Notes under the pieces: model-generated
The model's input: the letters and a program-made list of their open reading frames with translations, nothing else
Databases searched by the model: none
Told to the model about the DNA's origin: nothing
NCBI RefSeq assembly: GCF_014217805.1
Contig: NZ_CP055156.1
Location: 3,912,585-3,976,584, forward strand
DNA from: Adhaeribacter swui
GTDB taxonomy: Bacteria > Bacteroidota > Bacteroidia > Cytophagales > Hymenobacteraceae
Direction: 5' to 3'
Length of the DNA stretch: 64,000 bases
Made by a program: the position numbers and the translations under genes
Shown: one piece after another, positions 36,108-44,881 of the stretch
Numbering within the stretch: position 1 is the stretch's first letter
Layout of the letters: each line of letters starts with the position of its first letter

Positions 36108-39100
36108 ATGGATTTAATCAGGAGTGCGCTACGAAAACCCATTACCATTATGGTAATTGTGGCGGGAGTGTTTTTCTTTGGGATCAATGCCATTCGTAAC
36201 ATCAAAATAGATATTTTTCCGGACCTTAAACTGCCTGTAATTTACATTTCGCACCCGTACGGCGGCTACACCCCGTCCCAAATGGAAGCCTACTTCGGGA
36301 AACAATACGTAAACCTGATGTTGTACGTGGCAGGGGTAAAAAGCATAGAAACCCGCAACATTCAAGGGCTTACCCTCATGAAATTAACTTTTTACGAGGG
36401 CACCAACATGGCCCAGGCCGCCGCCGAGGTAACCGCCTTTACCAACCGGGGGCAAGTGCTCTTCCCGCCGGGGTCGCAGCCGCCGTTTATCATGCGCTTT
36501 GATGCTACTACTTTGCCGGTGGGGCAATTGGTTTTAAGTAGCGCCATCCGCTCCAACAACGAATTGCAGGATATGGCCAATACCTATTTGCGATCGTCGT
36601 TTACCTCTATTCCGGGTTTGGTGTCACCGCCACCGTTCGGGGGAAATGTGCGCACTATTGTGATAAAAGTTAATCCGGAATTATTGCGATCGCATAATCT
36701 AACGCCCGACCAGGTAGTTTTGGCGATGCGGGAATACAACCAAAACTCGCCCGCGGGTAACGTGCGCATCGGGGACTATAATTATTTAACGCCCGCTAAT
36801 ACCTCTATTAAACGGGTGCAGGATTTTGAAAATATACCTTTGTATAAAGGCGCCATTCATAACGTGTATTTGCGCGACGTTGCCACCGTGGAAGATGCCG
36901 CTGACGTAACTACCAGTTATGCCTTAGTAAACGGGAAGAGGTCGGTTTATCTGGCAATTACTAAATCTGCGGATGCTTCGACCTGGGAGGTAGTTAAAAA
37001 TTTAAAAAAAGCGCTGCCCCGCTTCCAAAGCCAATTACCGCCCGACGTGAAATTATCGTATGAGTTCGACCAGTCAGTTTACGTGATTAACTCCGTGAAA
37101 AGTTTGATATCCGAAGGAGTAATCGGGGCGATTCTTACCGGTTTAATGGTATTGTTTTTCCTCGGCGACAAACGGGGAGCGCTCATTGTGATATTAACTA
37201 TCCCTACTTCCATCATCGCCGGGGTTTTATTCCTATATCTTTTCGGTCAAACCATCAACATTATGACCTTAAGTGGTTTGTCGCTGGCGATTGGTATATT
37301 GGTTGACGAATCCACGGTAACCATCGAAAACATTCACCAGCACCTAGATATGGGTAAACCCAAAGCTTTGGCTATCTGGGATGCTTGTCAGGAAATTGCT
37401 TTTCCCAAGCTGTTAATCCTGTTTTGTATTCTGGCGGTGTTTGCCCCGGCTTTAACCATGAAGGGCATTCCGGGAGCTTTATTTTTGCCGCTGGCTTTAG
37501 CCATTGGGTTTTCCATGATTACATCGTATTTGCTGGCGCAAACTTTTGTACCCATTATGGCAAACTGGCTCATGCAGGATCATCATAAAACCAACCACGC
37601 TTTGCCGCCATCCCATACCAACCACGACCTGGAAGATACCTGGGATCAAAAGAAAATATTACTGGAAGGCAGTAAAGATGGGAAAGTAACGCGTTTTGAT
37701 AAATTCCGGTTGCGTTTTCTGCGATGGATCGAAGTTATGCTGCCGCGCCGAAAAGTAATAGTGTTGGGCTACGTGGTGTTGGCGCTGGGCATTTCGGCGG
37801 TATTACTCACTACCATTGGCCGCGATGTGTTACCCAAAGTAAACAGCGGCCAGTTTCAGGTGCGTTTGCGGGCTCCCGATGGAACCCGTATCGAGCGTAC
37901 TGAAGCTAAACTGGTAAAAACTTTAAAAGTGCTCGAAAACATGGTGGGTAAAGAAAATATTGAAATTTCTTCCGCCTTTATCGGGCAGCATCCGGGTCAG
38001 TATTCTACGGCGCCTATTTATTTGTTCATGAGCGGCCCCCAGGAAGCCGTGTTGCAGGTAAATTTAAGCGAAGATTACCACGTGAATATGGACGAACTCA
38101 AAGAGCGGTTCCGGAAAGAAATTAAAGCCGCCATGCCGGAGTTGCGGGTATCTTTCGAGCCTATAGAATTGACCGATAAAATTTTGAGCCAGGGTTCGCC
38201 TACGCCCATCGAAGTAAAAGTATCGGGCAAGAACAAAAAGCTCAATGAAGAGTATGCCCAAAAAGTAACGCAAAAACTAAAGCAAATTGCTTACCTCCGC
38301 GACGTGCAAATCGGGCAGGCCATTAAATACCCGACCATCAACATTAATATCGATCGTACTCGGGCTTCGCAGCTAGGTTTAAGCGTGTCGGATATTTCCC
38401 GGTCGCTGGTAGCTTCTACGTCGTCGTCCAGGTTTATCGAGAAAAACGTTTGGGTAGATGATAAAGCCAGCCAAACCTACAGCGTGCAGGTAGAAGTGCC
38501 GGAATACAACATGGCCAGTATCAACGATATCCGGGAAATCCCGTTGATGGCTAACCGCACCCGGCCGGTTTTAAGCGATGTTGCCGATATAGAACCAGCC
38601 ACTTCTTACGGCGAAAACGACAACGTGGGTGTTTTACCGGTAATTTCGGTAACGGCTAATTTAAACCAAATAGACTTAGGTACGGCTTCGGCGGACGTGC
38701 AGGCGGCTATAAAAGCATTAGGTGAATTGCCCCGCGGCTTAACCATCGAAACTACTGGTTTATCCCGCACCCTCGACGAAACCCTGGATAGTTTGCAGTC
38801 GGGTTTACTGGTGGCCATTGTGGTGATTTTTTTAATGCTGGCTGCCAACTTTCAATCATTTAAAGTTTCGCTGGTGGTATTATCCACGGTACCGGCCGTA
38901 ATCTTAGGTTCTCTAGCTTTGCTACTCTTAACCGGTTCTACGCTTAATTTACAATCGTACATGGGCATGATTATGTCGGTGGGCGTGTCGGTGTCTAATG
39001 CGGTTTTACTCGTAACCAATGCCGAACATTTGCGGCGGCACAACGGCAATGCGCTGGAGTCGGCGAAAGAAGCGGCGGCTTTGCGGCTGCGACCCATATT

Positions 39101-39347
39101 AATGACTAGTTTGGCCATGATTGCCGGTATGATTCCCATGGCCTCGGGTCTGGGCGAAGGCGGCGATCAGGCTTCGCCTTTGGGCCGGGCGGTAATTGGG
39201 GGCTTAATTGCTTCTACGTTTGCGGCTTTGCTTATTTTGCCGTTGGTTTTTGCCTGGGTGCAAGGTAAGGCCAGCACCCAATCCGTATCTTTAGATCCGG
39301 AAGACAAGGAAAGTAAATTTTATATTCCCTCACTCCATGAAAATTAA
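36108..39347 (+). CDS. RND family efflux pump permease
   Basis: A 1079-residue inner-membrane pump with 12 membrane helices in two halves, the first starting about residue 12 (ITIMVIVAGVFFFGINAI) and the rest after large periplasmic loops. It has the AcrB/MexB plan: IDIFPDLKLPVIYISHPYGG, then LMVLFFLGDKRGALIVILTI. The fourth helix proton-relay site reads GLSLAIGILVDESTVTIENI: the first Asp is kept and the second is Glu. The second half repeats with ATSVVIFLMLAANFQSF-like VAIVVIFLMLAANFQSFK. It overlaps its adaptor gene by 11 bp. Substrate is unknown. The operon sits inside a pair of inverted repeats. Confidence 0.93.
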   Translation: MDLIRSALRKPITIMVIVAGVFFFGINAIRNIKIDIFPDLKLPVIYISHPYGGYTPSQMEAYFGKQYVNLMLYVAGVKSIETRNIQGLTLMKLTFYEGTNMAQAAAEVTAFTNRGQVLFPPGSQPPFIMRFDATTLPVGQLVLSSAIRSNNELQDMANTYLRSSFTSIPGLVSPPPFGGNVRTIVIKVNPELLRSHNLTPDQVVLAMREYNQNSPAGNVRIGDYNYLTPANTSIKRVQDFENIPLYKGAIHNVYLRDVATVEDAADVTTSYALVNGKRSVYLAITKSADASTWEVVKNLKKALPRFQSQLPPDVKLSYEFDQSVYVINSVKSLISEGVIGAILTGLMVLFFLGDKRGALIVILTIPTSIIAGVLFLYLFGQTINIMTLSGLSLAIGILVDESTVTIENIHQHLDMGKPKALAIWDACQEIAFPKLLILFCILAVFAPALTMKGIPGALFLPLALAIGFSMITSYLLAQTFVPIMANWLMQDHHKTNHALPPSHTNHDLEDTWDQKKILLEGSKDGKVTRFDKFRLRFLRWIEVMLPRRKVIVLGYVVLALGISAVLLTTIGRDVLPKVNSGQFQVRLRAPDGTRIERTEAKLVKTLKVLENMVGKENIEISSAFIGQHPGQYSTAPIYLFMSGPQEAVLQVNLSEDYHVNMDELKERFRKEIKAAMPELRVSFEPIELTDKILSQGSPTPIEVKVSGKNKKLNEEYAQKVTQKLKQIAYLRDVQIGQAIKYPTININIDRTRASQLGLSVSDISRSLVASTSSSRFIEKNVWVDDKASQTYSVQVEVPEYNMASINDIREIPLMANRTRPVLSDVADIEPATSYGENDNVGVLPVISVTANLNQIDLGTASADVQAAIKALGELPRGLTIETTGLSRTLDETLDSLQSGLLVAIVVIFLMLAANFQSFKVSLVVLSTVPAVILGSLALLLLTGSTLNLQSYMGMIMSVGVSVSNAVLLVTNAEHLRRHNGNALESAKEAAALRLRPILMTSLAMIAGMIPMASGLGEGGDQASPLGRAVIGGLIASTFAALLILPLVFAWVQGKASTQSVSLDPEDKESKFYIPSLHEN

Positions 39348-40476
39348 TTTTTTAAAAATAAATGCTTTTTCGGGCAAAATAATAGTGGGTAGTAGTCTGG
39401 TGTTGCTCTCGTGTTTTTCCGGTTGTCACTCGGCCAATAGTAAAAACGAAGAAAATGCCGAAATGGTAGAAGCTCCTCCCGTAGAAGTGATTACGTTGCA
39501 AAAAGGAAAAATTTCTTCTAACCTACAGATTCCCGGCGAGCTGTTGCCCTTTCACCAGGTTGATTTGTACGCCAAGGAAAATAGTTACGTCCGGAAAATG
39601 TTCGTGGATGTGGGCTCGGAGGTAAAGCAAGGGCAATTGCTGGTGAGCCTAGAAGCGCCCGAACTAAACTCCCGGCTCGCCGAAACGCAGTCGCGGTTAA
39701 AATCGCAGGAAGCTTTGTATACCGCCAGTAAAGCGCATTATCAACGTCTTCTGGAAACCAGTAAAACGCCCGGCACCATTTCGCCCAACGACCTGGACCA
39801 AGCCTTAGCTAAACAGAATTCGGATTTTGCGCAGTTAGAAGCCGCGCAGGCAGCTTACCGGTCGGTAGTGGCTACCCGTAATTATCTGGAGATAAAGGCA
39901 CCCTTTAACGGAGTGGTTACGGCTCGGAATGTCAGCGTCGGCGCTTACGTAGGGCCATCTGGTAAAGGCTCGGAGTTTCCTTTGTTAACCTTGCAGGAAC
40001 AGAAAAAACTGCGTTTAGTGGTATCGGTGCCGGAAATGTACACCGGCCTGTTAAGCAAGCAAGACCAGGTAACGTTTAAAGTGAAATCCTTACCGAACGA
40101 AGAATTCAAAGCCCAGGTAAAACGCATGGCCGGGGCGCTGGATACCCGTTTACGCGCCGAGCGCCTGGAAATGGACGTAGCCAATACTAACGGTAAACTA
40201 TTACCGGGGATGTACGCCGAAGTAAACCTACCTTTACCCGCCAAAGACAGCACCTTTGTGGTGCCTACCAGTGCGGTAGTGGCTTCTACCGAGAAAATAT
40301 TTGTAATTAAAGTAGCCGATCATAAAGCCCAGTGGGTAGAGGTTCATAAAGGCCGCCAAGCAGAGGAGAAAGTAGAAATCTACGGAAATCTAAATCCCGG
40401 TGACCAGTTGGTAACCGTTGCAACGGATGAAATACGCGATGGCTCGGAGTTGCCGCGGGTACAATTAGGGCAGTAA
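39337..40476 (+). CDS. RND efflux periplasmic adaptor lipoprotein
   Basis: A 379-residue membrane-fusion protein with a lipoprotein signal (SSLVLLSCFSGCHSAN; Cys26 or Cys30). It has the usual parts: a lipoyl half around IPGELLPFHQVDLYAKE, a helical hairpin (about 100-170), the second lipoyl half (IKAPFNGVVTARNVSVGAYV), and beta-barrel and membrane-proximal strands to the end (GDQLVTVATDEIRDGSEL). It starts inside the last codons of the pump gene (11-bp overlap), so it is translationally coupled. It anchors to the inner membrane by lipid and links the pump to TolC. Confidence 0.9.
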   Translation: MKINFLKINAFSGKIIVGSSLVLLSCFSGCHSANSKNEENAEMVEAPPVEVITLQKGKISSNLQIPGELLPFHQVDLYAKENSYVRKMFVDVGSEVKQGQLLVSLEAPELNSRLAETQSRLKSQEALYTASKAHYQRLLETSKTPGTISPNDLDQALAKQNSDFAQLEAAQAAYRSVVATRNYLEIKAPFNGVVTARNVSVGAYVGPSGKGSEFPLLTLQEQKKLRLVVSVPEMYTGLLSKQDQVTFKVKSLPNEEFKAQVKRMAGALDTRLRAERLEMDVANTNGKLLPGMYAEVNLPLPAKDSTFVVPTSAVVASTEKIFVIKVADHKAQWVEVHKGRQAEEKVEIYGNLNPGDQLVTVATDEIRDGSELPRVQLGQ

Positions 40477-40539
40477 GTTTTCGCTAGCGCGAGTGTGCTG
40501 TTTGTGCTTGCTGTATTAGTTTGCATAGATGATAAATAT

Positions 40540-40826
40540 GGCGCGTATTTACATCGTGCTTTGCTATTTCCCTTACTATGGCGCGGAAGTTACTTCCGTG
40601 ACTTGCAGATTCTCGTTCGCATAGCCGCTGTACCAGCCCTTTCGAATCAAGTTAGCTTAAAAAGTTCTCGTTCGCATAGCTACAGTCCTAGCATTAGTTT
40701 CTTATTGAAGTTGTTTCATTGCTAAGGTTCTGTTCTTTTTGTCTTGACACAAAAAGAACCAAAAAAAGTCAAGACGCTAAAAATTCGCTGAACGCTCGGA
40801 CAGTTTAGCGTCAATACTTGCACCTG
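40540..40826 (-). repeat. Right arm of long inverted repeat flanking RND genes
   Basis: Reverse complement of 35812-36066 with an extra segment of about 55 bases. The motif TCTCGTTCGCATAG is found twice in it (40611-40624 and 40666-40679), which explains the length difference. Blocks 40577-40604 and 40660-40814 match the left arm best. The distance between outer ends is about 5.0 kb, and the enclosed genes are just the pump and adaptor. Confidence 0.85.
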
Positions 40827-40901
40827 GTTACCGCTGTTTATTTCATAGTAGATTAGCAGATTTTTAAATTTTTTAAAATTTAAAAATCTTTAAATACTGG
40901 T

Positions 40902-40919
40902 GCGAGCGTCCACGCTCGC
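40902..40919. repeat. Short GC hairpin (GCGAGCGT/ACGCTCGC)
   Basis: Perfect 8-bp arms with a 2-base centre, standing out in an AT-rich spacer. The related text CTAGCGC(G/A)AGTGT occurs at about 40485 and 48846. It resembles short palindromic intergenic repeats seen in several bacterial phyla. Confidence 0.5.
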
Positions 40920-41054
40920 GATAGGTTAAGGGCGTATAAATACCTTTTAGAGAGATAAGAATAATTTTATTAAGTGACTGGAACCACAACAAAGTTTAAC
41001 TTTCGTGGATGCGCGGGTAGTTAATTTTTATTAAAGTTATTTAGAGCAGAACCC

Positions 41055-41098
41055 AAACAACAATCCCCAACTATCATGACAGTTTGGGATTGTTGTTT
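41055..41098 (-). terminator. Possible terminator after DUF4097 gene
   Basis: Arms AAACAACAATCCCCAACT and AGTTTGGGATTGTTGTTT are nearly complementary around CATCATGAC-like sequence. It lies about 46 bp past the stop of the gene at 41145. There is no strong T-run, so confidence is moderate. Confidence 0.5.
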
Positions 41099-41144
41099 AA
41101 ATCATTCAGAAATCAAAAATTTAAAATTCTAAAAATTTAAAAGA

Positions 41145-42083
41145 TTATAGGCGGTAAGCTAGTTCGGTGGTGCCGCCGGAAGTGCTCATTTTAACCGGAA
41201 TGCCGCCGCCATTTACGGTACCTTTTACCCGGCGGGTGTCGGAGGTGCCGTTAAAGTTGGTTAAAGCGGTTTTTACCCGGTTGCCTTCTAAATCCAAATC
41301 CAGGCCTTCGCCGCCAGGGATGGTGGCGTGCACACTGCCGCCGCTGGTTTCCAGGGTTAAATATTTGCCTAAACTGGTAATATCGGCATGGATGCTGCCG
41401 CCGCTGGTGTGGGCATCAATGTCGCCGGCTATGTCGTGTAACTGAATGCTGCCGCCGCTGGTATGGGCTTTTACCCGGCCTTTGGCATCTTTAATGGTAA
41501 TAGAACCGCCACTGGTTTGCGCATTTAAGTTACCTTGGTAATCATCCAGCGTAATGCTGCCACCGCTGGTATGGGCATTCATGTTGCCTTTTATATTTTT
41601 AAAATCGAGGCTGCCTCCGCTGGTCTTTACTTCTTGATCGCCGGTAACGGAGGCCAGATTGATGCTGCCGCCGCTGGTGTGCAGGTTGCAAGCCATTTGC
41701 TCCGGCACCTCAATTTCAAAACCAATGCTTAGGGCGTCTTCCTTGTTCCAACCTTTATCTTTACGTTCGGCAATGGCGTAAATGGTATTACCTTCCTGGC
41801 GCACATCAATGGTGTATTTGGCCAGGGCTTCCGGCGACGGGGCATCTAATCTTTTTTTCCAGTTGGCGGGGGTAACAAACACCATTACTTTAACCTGGTT
41901 GCCAGAGCCACCGGTTACTTTAATGCTGCCACCCGAGGTTTTGGCTTGCAGCTTGCCCACTCCATTTAAAGTAAATTCTTTTACCTGAAAAGGTTTTTTA
42001 TCTAATGCCAGGCTGGCGAAACTGGTTGCCAAAGTGGCCAGGGTGAGCAACAAGGCGAAAGAGTATGCGGTAATCTTTTTCAT
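41145..42083 (-). CDS. DUF4097 domain protein with TSGGSI repeats
   Basis: A 312-residue exported protein with a signal peptide (about 1-27). From about residue 40 on, the motif (H/K/Q/E)TSGGS(I/L/V)xx recurs nine times at about 17-35 residue spacing, plus a C-terminal STSGGTTEL. The copies alternate with strands such as NLASVTGDQEV and ITLDDYQGNLNAQ, which is the pattern of a right-handed beta-helix or DUF4097-type head (the family is often named putative adhesin). It probably sits at the cell surface or in the periplasm. Function is unknown. Confidence 0.85.
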   Translation of the reverse strand: MKKITAYSFALLLTLATLATSFASLALDKKPFQVKEFTLNGVGKLQAKTSGGSIKVTGGSGNQVKVMVFVTPANWKKRLDAPSPEALAKYTIDVRQEGNTIYAIAERKDKGWNKEDALSIGFEIEVPEQMACNLHTSGGSINLASVTGDQEVKTSGGSLDFKNIKGNMNAHTSGGSITLDDYQGNLNAQTSGGSITIKDAKGRVKAHTSGGSIQLHDIAGDIDAHTSGGSIHADITSLGKYLTLETSGGSVHATIPGGEGLDLDLEGNRVKTALTNFNGTSDTRRVKGTVNGGGIPVKMSTSGGTTELAYRL

Positions 42084-42541
42084 AGCGGTTTATTTTAGGA
42101 TGATTAATTGAATAAGGGTGATTTACTAACTTAGATGCTGCTTAGATGCCGAAGGTTGCCTGATTACACAAGCTTTCTTCGTTAATTTTTAAGTAGTAAA
42201 AAGTAGTAAGCGCAATTACGGTTTAATACTTATTTAAATGCCAACATAAGTATTGGCCTTAGTTTAAGTTTGTGTTTTGATTATGTTAATAAGTTTACAG
42301 TTAGTAAATTATTAAATATATCGATAAGGTTGGCCTGAGCTGCATTTTTTATTTAGCGCTACAAAAGAGTGAAAATAGATCAATAAGTCTAGGCTGTTAA
42401 TGGAAATGCAATGAAGCTTTATCAATCCATAAAAATCAAAATAGGGGTTAGTGCCGTATGGCTGATAGGATGTTGTTTGGGGTAAGTAAAGGGTAGGAAA
42501 TATTTATTTTACCAATATGCCGATTATCTTTTTACCTTAAC
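42084..42541. other. Divergent intergenic region, nothing recognised
   Basis: About 460 bp of AT-rich sequence between the divergent DUF4097 and NadR-type genes. It should hold both promoters. No coding frame or fold was found. Confidence 0.4.
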
Positions 42542-42592
42542 TTGCAAACCATATTAGCAGTAGCTACCAAATTTTTTAAAAATTTAAATTCT

Positions 42593-43123
42593 TTGCCCGA
42601 AAAAATTATTAAAATAGGCATTACCGGACCAGAATCTACGGGTAAATCTACCTTAGCCGAGCAATTAGCCAATCATTACGGAGCTGTATGGGTTCCGGAA
42701 TACGCCCGCGAATACCTGGCCAATTTACAAAGGCCGTACACGCAAACGGATGTAGCGCAAATTGCCTCCGGGCAGTTGGCCCGCATGGACCAGGCCTTAA
42801 AGCAAAACCCTAAACTTATTTTCTTTGATACCGAATTAATAGTTTTAAAAATATGGCTGGAAAACGCTTACGGCACTAGTCCGGATTGGCTGCGGCAAGC
42901 CATTGAGCAACAAAATATAGATTTGTACCTGCTCATGGATATTGATTTACCCTGGGAACCCGATCCGCAACGCGAGCACCCGCACCTGCGGCAGTTTTTT
43001 TACGATTGGTACCAGCGCGAATTAAAAGCCCATAAGTTTAACTTTGTCACTATTTCCGGATCTTACCAACACCGGTTACAAGCTGCCCGCCAACAAATAG
43101 ATAAGTTGCTGGCAAGTAATTAG
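42593..43123 (+). CDS. NadR-type P-loop kinase (ribosylnicotinamide kinase-like)
   Basis: An ATPase of about 176 residues with a P-loop at its start, IGITGPESTGKSTLAEQL. Then come VWVPEYAREYLANLQRPYT, the LIFFDTELIVLKIWLE segment and LLMDIDLPWEPDPQREHP. This matches the C-terminal kinase domain of NadR and its stand-alone relatives, which phosphorylate nicotinamide riboside. There is no ATG before the P-loop. I choose the TTG at 42593. A TTG at 42542 would add 17 residues, but its codons run through an AT-rich block that elsewhere in the window is always intergenic. Confidence 0.8.
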   Translation: MPEKIIKIGITGPESTGKSTLAEQLANHYGAVWVPEYAREYLANLQRPYTQTDVAQIASGQLARMDQALKQNPKLIFFDTELIVLKIWLENAYGTSPDWLRQAIEQQNIDLYLLMDIDLPWEPDPQREHPHLRQFFYDWYQRELKAHKFNFVTISGSYQHRLQAARQQIDKLLASN

Positions 43124-43295
43124 ACTTTAGATACTAGATGTTAGACTTTTGGTATTTAAACAACAGGGCTACGCCAAATTATGAAATAAGAATTAATGCG
43201 CTCTGCTTTTCTCTACCAAATGAAAACTTGCGACTTTTAACTTAATACTTTCTACGTAAAACCTGTAACCTGCAACCTGTAACCTAAAACCTCCC
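43124..43295. repeat. Short degenerate repeats between NadR-type and epimerase genes
   Basis: The spacer starts with TTAGACTTTAGA-TACTAGATG-TTAGACTTT (43120-43149, written here in pieces) and ends with ACCTGTAACCTGCAACCTGT and AACCTAAAACCT (43261-43292). These are runs of near 7-base units. They are simple low-complexity arrays, with no coding sign. Confidence 0.55.
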
Positions 43296-44171
43296 ATGAT
43301 GCATACCCTACAAAACAGTACTTACCAGATTGGCGTGCAGGAACACGGCGCCGAATTGTGCAGTTTTAAAAATACGCAAACCGGTTTAGAATATATCTGG
43401 CAAGCCAATCCGGCTATCTGGGCGCGGCATGCTCCGGTTCTATTCCCGACGGTAGGTAAACTCAAAAATAACCAATACACATATCAGGGTAAAAACTATA
43501 CCTTGCCGCAACACGGTTTTGCCCGCGACTTTCCGTTTGTTCTGGAAAGCAAAATCGAAAACGCTTTAACTTTTTTGCTGGAGCAATCCAAAGCTTCGTT
43601 GGCTAATTATCCTTTTAATTTCCGGTTGTATATTCGTTATCAACTAGATGAAAATGCTTTAACGGTATCTTATCGGGTTGAAAATCCGAATAGCCATGAT
43701 CTGTATTTTTCTTTGGGCGCTCATCCGGGTTTTACTTGTCCTTTGTTCCCCAAGGAACAGTTCTCAGATTATTACTTAGAATTGGAGCAGCCTGAAAATT
43801 TAGAAAGATACTTACTCGATGCTGGCTTGCAGAATGGCGCTACAGAACCGGTGCCGCTGGAAAATAAGAAGCAATTGCCGCTTACCTATGAATTGTTCGA
43901 GAAAGATGCCATTGTTTTAAAAAATTTAAAATCCCGGAAGATTTCTTTACGCAGCCGTAACCACGAACATGGCCTGGATTTTTTATTCCCAAACTATCCC
44001 TATTTTGGCATCTGGACTAAAGAGAAAAATGCGCCCTTTATTTGCCTGGAGCCCTGGCACGGCATTGCCGACAGCGTGAACAGTTCCGGTGAACTTACCC
44101 AGAAAGAAGGCATTATAATGCTGCCTCCCGGTCAGGATTTTACTTGTGCGTATACGATTGTTGTAAGGTAG
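43296..44171 (+). CDS. Aldose 1-epimerase family protein
   Basis: A 291-residue protein of the galactose mutarotase-like fold. It begins ATG ATG CAT; the second ATG (43299) is equally good. Recognisable segments are VQEHGAELCSFKNTQTGLEY, IWARHAPVLFPTVGKL, QHGFARDFPF (the family's His-Gly-Phe-Ala-Arg), SLGAHPGFTCPLFP and PFICLEPWHGIADSVNSSGE, which carry the putative catalytic His and acid. The family includes galactose mutarotases and glucose-6-phosphate epimerases; the true sugar is not known. A bidirectional terminator follows. Confidence 0.9.
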   Translation: MMHTLQNSTYQIGVQEHGAELCSFKNTQTGLEYIWQANPAIWARHAPVLFPTVGKLKNNQYTYQGKNYTLPQHGFARDFPFVLESKIENALTFLLEQSKASLANYPFNFRLYIRYQLDENALTVSYRVENPNSHDLYFSLGAHPGFTCPLFPKEQFSDYYLELEQPENLERYLLDAGLQNGATEPVPLENKKQLPLTYELFEKDAIVLKNLKSRKISLRSRNHEHGLDFLFPNYPYFGIWTKEKNAPFICLEPWHGIADSVNSSGELTQKEGIIMLPPGQDFTCAYTIVVR

Positions 44172-44211
44172 AAGGAAATGTAATATTAACAGGATTTGAA
44201 TGTATTCAATC

Positions 44212-44260
44212 AAAAAAGCTTTTGCTCTGATGGATGAAACCTCAGGGCAAAAGCTTTTTT
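44212..44260. terminator. Bidirectional terminator between convergent genes
   Basis: Arms AAAAAAGCTTTTGCTCTGA (44212-44230) and TCAGGGCAAAAGCTTTTTT (44242-44260), complementary with one mismatch. T-runs lie on both strands. It serves the epimerase (plus) and the small membrane protein (minus). Confidence 0.9.
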
Positions 44261-44279
44261 AATTTTTACGATTTTCTAC

Positions 44280-44534
44280 TCAGGAATATACTAACACGCC
44301 ATCTTCGCGCACAAAAATGCGGGGCGTAGGCTTATTATAGTCCGGTTCAAAATCACTTACTGGCAGGGAAATGCCCGGCGGTAAATCCAGGTCTGGTAAG
44401 TCTAAACCAATTGGCTCGCCACCATCATCGTCACTGCCTTCTGACGAAGGTCTATTGTATTTGCGGCGGGGCATCACAATAAAATATGCCAATATCGTAA
44501 GCACCGCAAAGGTATAAAGTAGTGAAATTAACAT
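44280..44534 (-). CDS. Small membrane-anchored hypothetical protein (84 aa)
   Basis: An 84-residue protein with one N-terminal membrane helix (LISLLYTFAVLTILAYFIVM) and a cytosolic or periplasmic tail rich in Asp and Pro (GSDDDGGEPIGLDLPDLDLP, cut from a DLPDLDLPPGISLP run). The tail ends with PTPRIFVREDGVLVYS. I do not recognise it. The composition looks real, and the shared terminator supports a transcribed gene. There is a 347-bp spacer upstream of it. Confidence 0.6.
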   Translation of the reverse strand: MLISLLYTFAVLTILAYFIVMPRRKYNRPSSEGSDDDGGEPIGLDLPDLDLPPGISLPVSDFEPDYNKPTPRIFVREDGVLVYS

Positions 44535-44720
44535 AATATTTAGTCACTATTAAAGGTTAATCTGCATAAAAAGCCATAATGATGTAACGTAATACCCCCT
44601 AAGAGGTTTTTAGTTTGGGTCCTGATTCCCAAAGTATTTTATTACTCTAGTTCAAGATAACAAGATAACAATTAAAAAGTATAATGGATATAAAATTTGT
44701 AATAAAAAAAAATGCCGCTA
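44535..44720. promoter_or_regulatory. Divergent promoter region before the TPP riboswitch
   Basis: AT-rich sequence between the small membrane protein and the riboswitch. TATAAAATTTG near 44689-44699 is close to the TAnnTTTG box. No gene is seen. Confidence 0.35.
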
Positions 44721-44725
44721 CCTTT

Positions 44726-44811
44726 GGCGCAGTTTAGGGGTGCCTTATAATTTCAGGCTGAGATCATACCCATTGAACCTGATCCGGGTAATGCCGGCGA
44801 AGGGAAAAACG
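44726..44811 (+). ncRNA. TPP riboswitch (THI element)
   Basis: The conserved parts are all present: GGGGTGCC at 44737-44744, AGGCTGAGA at 44755-44763 with CATACCC just after, then TTGAACCTGATCCGGGTAA (44773-44791) and TGCCGGCGAAGGGAA (44792-44806). Their order and spacing are those of the thiamine pyrophosphate-binding riboswitch, which turns genes down when TPP is plentiful. It sits in the leader of the TonB-dependent receptor at 44882, about 70 bp upstream of its ATG. Confidence 0.95.
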
Positions 44812-44881
44812 GATTTTCTTTTTTACTGCTCTTTTGTCGGGCACTCCTGCTTCTATTTTTAAAAATAAAAAATTTAGCGGG

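Larger units (their letters stand above)
40477..41144. other. Spacer holding the right repeat arm and other repeats
   Basis: Between the adaptor gene and the DUF4097 gene, 668 bp. It holds the right inverted-repeat arm (40540-40826), an AT-rich block (40860-40895), the hairpin GCGAGCGT-CC-ACGCTCGC (40902-40919) and a terminator (41055-41098). A 76-codon plus-strand frame at 40495-40725 lies wholly on the repeat and is not called a gene. Confidence 0.6.

Noticed and set aside
40495-40725. Plus-strand 76-codon frame after the adaptor gene
   Set aside because: It lies fully on the right inverted-repeat arm and its text matches the non-coding left arm, so it is not a gene.
35812-40826. Composite transposon or insertion sequence
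   Set aside because: The inverted repeats have no transposase inside or beside them, are too long and too unlike each other at their ends for IS ends, and no target duplication is evident.
42542-42592. Upstream TTG extension of the NadR-type kinase
   Set aside because: The codons run through an AT-rich block that is intergenic elsewhere; TTG at 42593 gives the usual family start.
44834-44881. TTG start of the riboswitch-controlled receptor
   Set aside because: It gives a leader without signal features; the ATG at 44882 starts directly with a good signal peptide.
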